From Phascolarctobacterium sp. (GTDB lineage: Bacteria; Bacillota; Negativicutes; Acidaminococcales; Acidaminococcaceae), in assembly GCA_022718015.1 (NCBI GenBank), contig JAIHZV010000070.1, positions 1 through 6,407 on the forward strand: a stretch of DNA of 6,407 nucleotides. Reading direction: 5' to 3'. Below, piece after piece: positions 1-4,749 of the stretch. Numbering within the stretch: position 1 is the stretch's first letter; every line of letters begins with the position of its first letter. The notes under the pieces are model-generated. The model saw only the letters and a program-made list of their open reading frames with translations. It was not told where the DNA came from and did no database searches. Both the position numbers and the translations under genes were made by a program.

Positions 1-1
1 C

Positions 2-286
2 GTACTTGCTCCTGAGCTTTTGATGATTAACGCAACTCCGCTCACCATTACCTATAGTGCTGTTACCGCAATTATCGGTATGTGGGGCGCTTCGATGGCG
101 ATGATCGGCTTCTGCCAAAATCTGCTGAATCTGCCGCAAAGATTAATGTTCCTCGTTGGCGGTATCTGCATGATTATTCCGGGCACGCTTACTGATGCCA
201 TTGGTATCGGTCTGATTGCTGTTGCTTATCTGTGGCAGCGCACGAATAAAGTAAAAGGCGCTGTAAAGCAAGAAGAGGATCTCTAA
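2..286 (+). CDS. TRAP-type transporter fused permease, C-terminal end (5' truncated)
   Basis: The reading frame is open from the left edge (first full codon at base 2) to TAA at 284-286, so only the last 94 residues are visible. It would be an integral inner-membrane subunit of a tripartite ATP-independent periplasmic (TRAP) transporter, which uses an ion gradient to import organic acids delivered by a periplasmic binding protein. The fragment starts with an APELLM-type stretch, followed by hydrophobic segments (around ITYSAVTAIIGMWGASMAMIGF and LMFLVGGICMIIPGTLTDAIGIGLIAVAYL). Between them is a short loop with PQR, and a charged tail (KVKGAVKQEEDL) closes the protein. The order of loop, PQR/ER, hydrophobic run with PGxLTDxIG and charged tail resembles the end of 4TM/12TM fused TRAP permeases. 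That is recognition by eye from a short piece. Substrate and partners lie outside the window. The terminator just downstream separates it from the next gene. Another polytopic membrane protein is possible. Confidence 0.72.
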   Translation, partial: VLAPELLMINATPLTITYSAVTAIIGMWGASMAMIGFCQNLLNLPQRLMFLVGGICMIIPGTLTDAIGIGLIAVAYLWQRTNKVKGAVKQEEDL

Positions 287-302
287 GATAATATTGAAAC
301 TG

Positions 303-350
303 AAAGAGCTGCTGCAGGCATTGTGCTTGTGGCAGCTTCTTTTAATTATT
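303..350 (+). terminator. Intrinsic terminator after the TRAP permease gene
   Basis: Bases 303-318 pair with 326-342, with one bulged T at 338 and a 7-base loop. The core AGCTGC (307-312) / GCAGCT (332-337) is perfect, the inner part continues with G-U pairs, and an outer AAAG/CTTT closes the stem. It runs into the T-rich TTCTTTTAATTATT (337-350). It begins about 16 bases after the permease stop codon, as expected for a factor-independent terminator. Confidence 0.75.
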
Positions 351-430
351 ATATGAAGGAATGATTCCTATATACATAGTAGTCGTTTTGTATTATTTTA
401 ATCAAGACTATGAATACATTAAGAAAAAGA

Positions 431-459
431 TAGACAAAACTCAGATAATACGATACAAT
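431..459 (+). promoter_or_regulatory. Sigma-A-type promoter of the GGDEF-EAL gene
   Basis: The -35 box TAGACA (431-436, 5 of 6 to consensus) is followed by a 17-base spacer and the -10 box TACAAT (454-459, 5 of 6). An A-rich stretch (421-430) lies just upstream. Transcription would start near 466, leaving a leader of about 89 nt before the chosen start codon at 555. This start site makes the in-frame ATG at 465 unlikely, because the transcript would have almost no leader before it. The surrounding spacer 287-554 holds no other convincing gene. Confidence 0.7.
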
Positions 460-554
460 AAAATATGTATCCGATTGTCTTATTCGATAATGGATGCTTG
501 TATTGTGGGATTTTTAGAGATTTTGAGGGGGAATTCATTCAAGGAGTGATAATA

Positions 555-2351
555 ATGGCAAAGGAAGAACATATTACTCATGATGAATTAACGGGATTGC
601 TGCTTGGCAGGCAGCTGCAAGGAGATTTAGAGGTTTGTCTGAATCATGGCTCAGATGGCTATATGCTGATTTTTGACACTGATAATCTGGCGGATATTAA
701 TTTGCAGAAGGGCAAGAAGTTTGGTGACTCTGTCCTGTGCGATGTAGCGGAAGCAATTAATATGCTGGTAAAGGACTGGGATCACGTTTATAGGCTCGCA
801 GGTGACCGTTTTGCAGCCCTTTTATTTCATTACACACATGAGGATGTGGAGAAGCTGGGTATACAGCTCAACAAAAAATTGGACAGAAAATGTACTGTCA
901 GCGTGGGTGCGACTTATTTTGATGCTAAGAAAGATAATGAGGGCATCAGTGTAATCCAACGCGCTGAGGTGGCGCTGAAATGCGCGAAACAGAATTACCA
1001 TAAGGAAGTCGTCTTTTTTTCGGAGACAGGCTATGAGGAGCATTTGTACAGGGTGAAGCTGCAAAATGAGCTGCGCGACAGCGTGCGCAACGACTGCGAG
1101 GGCTTTTTCCTCTGCTATCAGCCGCTGATCAATGGTAAGGATTACAGTCTGTTGGGGGCGGAGGCGCTTTTGCGTTATAATTCGCCGCGTCGAGGACTGA
1201 TGAGCCCGGTGGAGTTTATACCGGTGCTGGAGGAGACAGAGATGATCTGTCACGTCGGCATGTGGGTGCTGCGTGAGGCTGTCAGGCAGTGCTTGAAATG
1301 GCGTGAGCATTATCCGCATTTCCGCGTAAATGTGAATGTATCTTATGTGCAGCTGCATAAGATGGACTTCGCCGACGCTGTGCTCAAGGTTATGGAGGAG
1401 CTTGGCGCTCCTGGTGATGCTTTGACACTAGAGATTACAGAAAGCATGCATCTGCGTGATTTTGATAAGTGCAATGCTATTTTCAGTAAGTGGGAAAAAG
1501 CAGGTATTCATATTTCCGTTGATGACTTTGGTACAGGCTATTCCAGTCTCAGCTATCTGAAAAAGCTGCATTTCAACAACATCAAGGTTGATCAGTATTT
1601 TTTAGCCGGGATTACGGAATCACCATACAACTACAAGCTTATCAGCAATGTGCTTGATTTGGCGAATGGTGCTGACATCAGTGTATGTCTGGAGGGCGTG
1701 GAGACAGAGGAGCAGCTGCAGATTATACATGATTTGCGTGCTGACTGTCTGCAGGGCTATATCTTCAGCAAGCCGATAAGAGCAGAGGAGTTCGAGGATA
1801 AATTTATTAACGAGCAGAGTGCTGCTTATCAGGAGTATAAGTCGTTTGTGACAAGGTTTGCTGCGAGACAAGGTGAGGAGCGTAAAATTGGCAGTCATTT
1901 ATTCTGGCCTACGTTCGAAAATGAGAGCGGCTATGATATAGTCAGCAATAACCGTGAAAGTATTCTGCGTCGCGTGCGCATGGGCTTATGGATTATGCGC
2001 CTTAATCAGGACAAAAATAAATGTGAAATGTATATGGATGCAAACTGCGCTGAGATTCTTGGATTTGAAAAATCGTTGACTCCGGCTGAAGCATATTCGT
2101 ATTGGAATAAGCGCATTTGTGAGGAATGCAGAGAATACGTTGACTACGAGGTACAACGGATTATTGAAGAGGATAATATTGTCCAGCTTGAATATTGGTG
2201 GGAGCATCCGCAGCTTGGCCGCGTGCGTGTGCGCTGCGTAGGCGTGCGTGCTGCCGACAGCAGCGGCATGATTACGCTTAAGGGTTATCACCGTATCGTA
2301 AGCGATATCGAGACAACGAATTATGAGGACTGGCTTAAAGAGCAGCATTGA
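555..2351 (+). CDS. Cytoplasmic c-di-GMP phosphodiesterase: degenerate GGDEF, intact EAL, C-terminal PAS-like domain
   Basis: This 598-residue protein should hydrolyse cyclic di-GMP to pGpG. The start at 555 is chosen because AAGGAG (541-546) lies 8 nt upstream; the in-frame ATG at 465 has no ribosome-binding site and coincides with the predicted transcription start. The GGDEF domain begins almost at the N terminus (DELTGL at 10-15, FDTD at 40-43). Its signature is AGDRF (82-86) with Arg in place of the catalytic Glu, so cyclase activity is probably lost, though GTP binding and a regulatory role remain possible. The EAL domain spans about 183-418 and keeps the expected metal and catalytic residues: E203 in EAL, N261, E293 in EITE, D323-D324 in DDFGTG, K344 in IKVD, E380 in EGVET and Q400 in QGY. 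After a linker (about 420-465), residues 471-585 look like a PAS fold (MGLWIMRL, ILGFEKSLTPAEAY, YWWEHPQLGRVRVR). There is no signal peptide or membrane segment. The gene has its own promoter, and no strong terminator is seen between it and rimP. EAL assignment is firm; the PAS call is by pattern only. Confidence 0.92.
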   Translation: MAKEEHITHDELTGLLLGRQLQGDLEVCLNHGSDGYMLIFDTDNLADINLQKGKKFGDSVLCDVAEAINMLVKDWDHVYRLAGDRFAALLFHYTHEDVEKLGIQLNKKLDRKCTVSVGATYFDAKKDNEGISVIQRAEVALKCAKQNYHKEVVFFSETGYEEHLYRVKLQNELRDSVRNDCEGFFLCYQPLINGKDYSLLGAEALLRYNSPRRGLMSPVEFIPVLEETEMICHVGMWVLREAVRQCLKWREHYPHFRVNVNVSYVQLHKMDFADAVLKVMEELGAPGDALTLEITESMHLRDFDKCNAIFSKWEKAGIHISVDDFGTGYSSLSYLKKLHFNNIKVDQYFLAGITESPYNYKLISNVLDLANGADISVCLEGVETEEQLQIIHDLRADCLQGYIFSKPIRAEEFEDKFINEQSAAYQEYKSFVTRFAARQGEERKIGSHLFWPTFENESGYDIVSNNRESILRRVRMGLWIMRLNQDKNKCEMYMDANCAEILGFEKSLTPAEAYSYWNKRICEECREYVDYEVQRIIEEDNIVQLEYWWEHPQLGRVRVRCVGVRAADSSGMITLKGYHRIVSDIETTNYEDWLKEQH

Positions 2352-2413
2352 GTATTTGCGTGCAATTTGTTGCGTATTTTACACAAAATTTTGCTTTAGG
2401 CTGGTATATCTGT

Positions 2414-2435
2414 CGTCTGGCACTTGCCATAGACG
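2414..2435. promoter_or_regulatory. Imperfect inverted repeat over the rimP -35 box (possible operator)
   Basis: CGTCTGGC (2414-2421) is the reverse complement of GCC-AGACG (2426-2428 and 2431-2435) with an AT bulge, around a 4-base centre ACTT. The repeat covers the TTGCCA -35 element. As DNA it could be a repressor site; as RNA from upstream read-through it could form a short hairpin, but no T-run follows, so it is not a good terminator. An 8-bp imperfect repeat can also occur by chance. Confidence 0.3.
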
Positions 2436-2452
2436 CGGGCAGATGTTATAAT
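2424..2452 (+). promoter_or_regulatory. Promoter of the rimP-nusA-infB operon (extended -10)
   Basis: TTGCCA (2424-2429) and a perfect TATAAT (2447-2452) are separated by exactly 17 bases. TGT directly before the -10 box makes it an extended -10 (TGnTATAAT, 2444-2452). Transcription should begin near 2459, giving a leader of about 110 nt before rimP. This is the strongest promoter-like sequence in the window, as expected for a housekeeping operon. Confidence 0.85.
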
Positions 2453-2478
2453 AGTAAAAGAAATATAAGTGTACTTGT

Positions 2479-2507
2479 GAAAGAGTGGGTTAAACACCCG
2501 CTCTTTC
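2479..2507 (+). promoter_or_regulatory. Leader hairpin of the rimP-nusA operon, candidate attenuator
   Basis: Twelve pairs form between 2479-2490 and 2496-2507, all Watson-Crick except one T-G pair (2486/2500), around the 5-base loop TAAAC. The hairpin starts about 20 nt after the predicted transcription start and ends over 60 nt before the rimP start codon. The 3' arm ends in CTCTTT followed by CCGCTTATTATGG, so there is only a broken T-tract after the stem. A weak or interrupted T-tract is typical of terminators that need NusA, and NusA is encoded by the second gene downstream. Attenuation is inferred; the hairpin itself is directly visible. Confidence 0.6.
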
Positions 2508-2569
2508 CGCTTATTATGGTGTGTCTGCAAGGATATATCCGATGAAAACTTAATATGGAGGTGAAAATG

Positions 2570-3046
2570 ATGCAGGCAAGAGAAGTTGAAGCACTGATTA
2601 CCGCAATGGTCGAGCCGTTGTTGGAGGACACTGACATGACGCTCGTAGATGTGGAGTATGTGCGCGAAAAAGACTGGTACCTACGGATTTTTCTCGATAA
2701 GCCTGGCGGAGTTGAAATCGACGACTGCCAGATGGTCAGCGAAAGACTGACAGAGGTGCTTGATGCTAAGGATCCGATTCCTGAGAAGTATTTTCTGGAG
2801 GTTTCTTCTCCTGGCATTGACCGTCCGCTGAAAAAGGACAAGGACTTTGTGGCTGCTTATGGCACGAAGGTCGACATTACGTTCTTTACTCCGTGGGAGG
2901 GTATCAAAAATCTGACCGGCGTACTCGTTGCTCACGACGATGAGGCTGTGCAGGTGAAAAAAATTATTAAAGGTAAGGAATTCAAGAATCCTGACCGCAT
3001 TGAACGCAGATTGATTGCGAATATTAGACCGCATATAGATTTTTAA
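2570..3046 (+). CDS. rimP: Ribosome maturation factor RimP
   Basis: RimP (YlxS in Bacillus) binds free 30S subunits in the cytoplasm and helps their late assembly. From ATG 2570 the product is 158 residues, a normal family length. The N-terminal alpha/beta domain (about 1-84) has the typical LVDVEY (25-30) and the family hallmark LEVSSPGIDRPLKK (76-89). The C-terminal Sm-like half (about 85-158) has the VDITFF and GVLVAHDDEAVQV strands and ends in IANIRPHIDF. The ribosome-binding site GGAGGTG (2557-2563) leaves 8 nt from GGAGG to ATG 2570 and 5 nt to the adjacent ATG 2567, so either of the tandem ATGs may be used. The ATG at 2555 overlaps the ribosome-binding site itself and is rejected. It is the first gene of the operon, after the promoter and hairpin leader, and nusA follows after 24 nt. 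Confidence 0.95.
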   Translation: MQAREVEALITAMVEPLLEDTDMTLVDVEYVREKDWYLRIFLDKPGGVEIDDCQMVSERLTEVLDAKDPIPEKYFLEVSSPGIDRPLKKDKDFVAAYGTKVDITFFTPWEGIKNLTGVLVAHDDEAVQVKKIIKGKEFKNPDRIERRLIANIRPHIDF

Positions 3047-3070
3047 ATAAGTAAATAGGAGGCGTACTAA

Positions 3071-4150
3071 GTGAACGCAGATTTTATCTCAGCCATTCAG
3101 GAATTGGGAAAGGAGAAGGGAATTGAACCCGAGCTCCTGTTCCAGGCTGTTGAAGAAGCTTTGGTTACTGCTTATAAGAAAAATACCGGCGCAAGCCAAA
3201 ATGTCCGTGTGGATATGAACAAAGTAACTGGTGAAATTCATGTATATGCACAATGCACTGTTGTAGAGGGCGAGCCCGCTGATGCTAACGAGATTTCTCT
3301 CGAGCAGGCACAGGAAATCGACGCTCGTTATATGGTCGGTGACGTTGTAGAAATCGAGGTTACGCCGAAGAACTTTGGCCGTATTGCTACGCAGAACGCT
3401 AAGCAGGTTGTTGTACAGCGTATCCGCGAGGCAGAGCGTGGACAGGTTTATGAGCGTTTCAAAGGCCGTGCTAATGATATCATGACCGGTATCATCCAAC
3501 GCATGGAGAACAAAAATGTTTATATTGATCTGGGCAAGATTGAAGCCGTGCTGACTCCGAATGAGCAGATTCCGGGCGAAATCTATCAATACCATGATCG
3601 TATGAAGGTATATGTTGTTGAGGTTAAGGCAACAACTAAGGGAACACAGATTATGGTTTCCCGTACTCATCCGGGCCTGCTCAAGCGCCTGTTTGAGCTG
3701 GAGGTTCCCGAAATCCATGACGGCGTTGTAGAAATCAAATCCGTAGCCCGTGAGCCGGGTATGCGTTCTAAGATTGCCGTTTACACTGCTGACAGCAATG
3801 TTGATCCGGTTGGTGCTTGCGTAGGCCAAAGAGGCATGCGTGTACAGACCATCGTTAATGAGCTGCGCGGTGAAAAAATCGATATTGTCAAATACAGCGA
3901 GGATCCGGCACAATATGTTGCTAATGCGCTGAGCCCTGCTCGCGTTATCAGCACCAGCATCAACGAGGAAGAGAAAATCTGCCGCGTAGTTGTTCCTGAC
4001 CAGCAGCTGTCTCTGGCTATCGGCAAGGAAGGCCAGAATGCACGTCTGGCTGCTAAGCTGACGAGCTGGAAAATTGATATTAAGAGTGAATCTCAGGCTG
4101 CCGCTGAAGAAGCTGCTGCTGACGAGGCTCCTGTTGAAGAGCAAGAATAA
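3071..4150 (+). CDS. nusA: Transcription termination/antitermination factor NusA
   Basis: NusA binds RNA polymerase and the emerging transcript, increases pausing, and promotes intrinsic termination or takes part in antitermination complexes. The product is 359 residues, close to other Firmicutes NusA proteins, which lack the acidic repeats found in E. coli. Domains in order: the polymerase-binding N-terminal domain (about 1-125, with EALVTAYKK at 29-37), an S1 RNA-binding domain (about 132-198, with IIQRMENKNVYIDLG), and two KH domains with GxxG loops at 252-255 (GQRG) and 318-321 (GKEG). A short Ala/Glu-rich tail (about 340-359) ends the protein. The start is GTG at 3071, supported by AGGAGG (3057-3062) with 8 nt spacing; no other start fits as well. 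Its TAA overlaps the ATG of ylxR by one base. Confidence 0.97.
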   Translation: MNADFISAIQELGKEKGIEPELLFQAVEEALVTAYKKNTGASQNVRVDMNKVTGEIHVYAQCTVVEGEPADANEISLEQAQEIDARYMVGDVVEIEVTPKNFGRIATQNAKQVVVQRIREAERGQVYERFKGRANDIMTGIIQRMENKNVYIDLGKIEAVLTPNEQIPGEIYQYHDRMKVYVVEVKATTKGTQIMVSRTHPGLLKRLFELEVPEIHDGVVEIKSVAREPGMRSKIAVYTADSNVDPVGACVGQRGMRVQTIVNELRGEKIDIVKYSEDPAQYVANALSPARVISTSINEEEKICRVVVPDQQLSLAIGKEGQNARLAAKLTSWKIDIKSESQAAAEEAAADEAPVEEQE

Positions 4151-4425
4151 TGATGAAAACAAAGAAGATTCCGCAGCGTAAATGTGTAGGCTGCAACGAA
4201 ATGAAGGATAAAAAAGCTTTACTGCGTATCGTTCGTTCTCCGGAAGGAGAAATCAGCCTGGATTTGACCGGCAAGAAGAACGGTCGCGGCGCGTATGTCT
4301 GCCCTGATAAGGCTTGTATTACCAAGGCCGTGAAGGAAAAACGCCTGGAGCGTGCTTTGGAAAAAGCCATCAGCGAGGACGTATACAAGCAGCTGCTGGA
4401 GGACCTGGAACATGGCCAACAATAA
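4150..4425 (+). CDS. ylxR: YlxR/RnpM family RNA-binding protein (DUF448)
   Basis: This is a 91-residue basic protein of the YlxR family. In Bacillus subtilis a homologue has been reported to bind RNase P RNA and modulate RNase P activity (named RnpM); the same role here is inferred from family and position. Visible hallmarks are IPQRKCVGC (7-15), LLRIVRSPEGEISLDLTGK (24-42) and GRGAYVCPDKAC (45-56), then a charged helical C-terminal part. Four cysteines (C12, C15, C51, C56) form a CX2C and CX4C pair that could bind a metal. The start overlaps the nusA stop codon (TAATG), and a second ATG follows at 4153. There is no clear ribosome-binding site, so translation is probably coupled to nusA. It lies between nusA and the L7Ae gene, its standard place in Firmicutes. 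Confidence 0.92.
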   Translation: MMKTKKIPQRKCVGCNEMKDKKALLRIVRSPEGEISLDLTGKKNGRGAYVCPDKACITKAVKEKRLERALEKAISEDVYKQLLEDLEHGQQ

Positions 4426-4705
4426 AGCTGCCTTCGCCCTGGGCATGGCGCAGAAGGCAGGCAAGGCAGCGTCCGGCGATTTCGCCGTGCGCGGAGCATT
4501 GCAGGCCGGTAAGGCAAAGCTGCTGATTGTGGCGCAGGATACTGCCGAGGCGACGAAGAAGGAGCTATACTTTCTGGCGGAGCAGGCAGGTGTGCCCGTA
4601 CTGGAGCTGCTGACGCGCGATGAGCTGGGCTACGCGATAGGCAAAGCTAAAAGAGCAGCGGTAGCGATTACTGATAGTAATTTTGCCAAAATGCTGCTGA
4701 AATAA
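4412..4705 (+). CDS. ylxQ: L7Ae/L30e-family K-turn RNA-binding protein YlxQ
   Basis: This 97-residue protein belongs to the bacterial L7Ae-like family (YlxQ, also called RplGA), which binds kink-turn RNA motifs; its exact job in the ribosome or RNase P is not settled. The family signature LGMAQKAGKAASGDFAV (10-26) is near the N terminus. It is followed by AKLLIVAQDTAEATKK (35-50), the VPVLELLTRDELGYAIGK segment (61-78) and AAVAITDSNFAKMLL. The start ATG 4412 has GGAGGA (4398-4403) with 8 nt spacing, which lies inside the end of ylxR. The two genes overlap by 14 nt in different frames, so the longer reading frame from 4352 is not used. A 44-nt gap separates it from infB. Confidence 0.92.
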   Translation: MANNKAAFALGMAQKAGKAASGDFAVRGALQAGKAKLLIVAQDTAEATKKELYFLAEQAGVPVLELLTRDELGYAIGKAKRAAVAITDSNFAKMLLK

Positions 4706-4749
4706 ATATCCTACTTTAAAGTGCTACTTTCTGAACTGGAGGTGGATAC

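Noticed and set aside
361..549. 62-residue + strand reading frame beginning with a hydrophobic stretch
   Set aside because: It lies in AT-rich spacer, runs over the promoter and leader of the GGDEF-EAL gene, and its purine-rich upstream sequence abuts the ATG with no proper spacing. No family resemblance.
465..554. Extension of the GGDEF-EAL protein to ATG 465
   Set aside because: The extra 30 residues have no domain, the ATG has no ribosome-binding site and it coincides with the predicted transcription start. ATG 555 has AAGGAG at 8 nt.
822..1358. 178-residue - strand reading frame opposite the EAL gene
   Set aside because: Lies entirely opposite a firm coding region, with no recognisable motif.
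2531..2540. Perfect palindrome GGATATATCC in the rimP leader
   Set aside because: Ten bases, with a loop too small for a stable RNA hairpin; short AT-rich palindromes are frequent by chance.
2348..2545. 65-residue + strand reading frame between the GGDEF-EAL gene and rimP
   Set aside because: It runs through the promoter and the leader hairpin, lacks a ribosome-binding site and shows no domain.
3089..4162. 357-residue - strand reading frame covering almost all of nusA
   Set aside because: Its span mirrors nusA, its composition is odd (rich in Asn, Leu, Ser, Ile) and no domain is visible. A long antisense frame is a common result of biased codon use in the sense gene.
4711..4730. Small hairpin AAAGT-GCT-ACTTT and CTACTTT direct repeat before infB
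   Set aside because: The 5-bp stem is AT-rich with a 3-base loop and no T-run follows, so it is neither a credible terminator nor a clear regulator.
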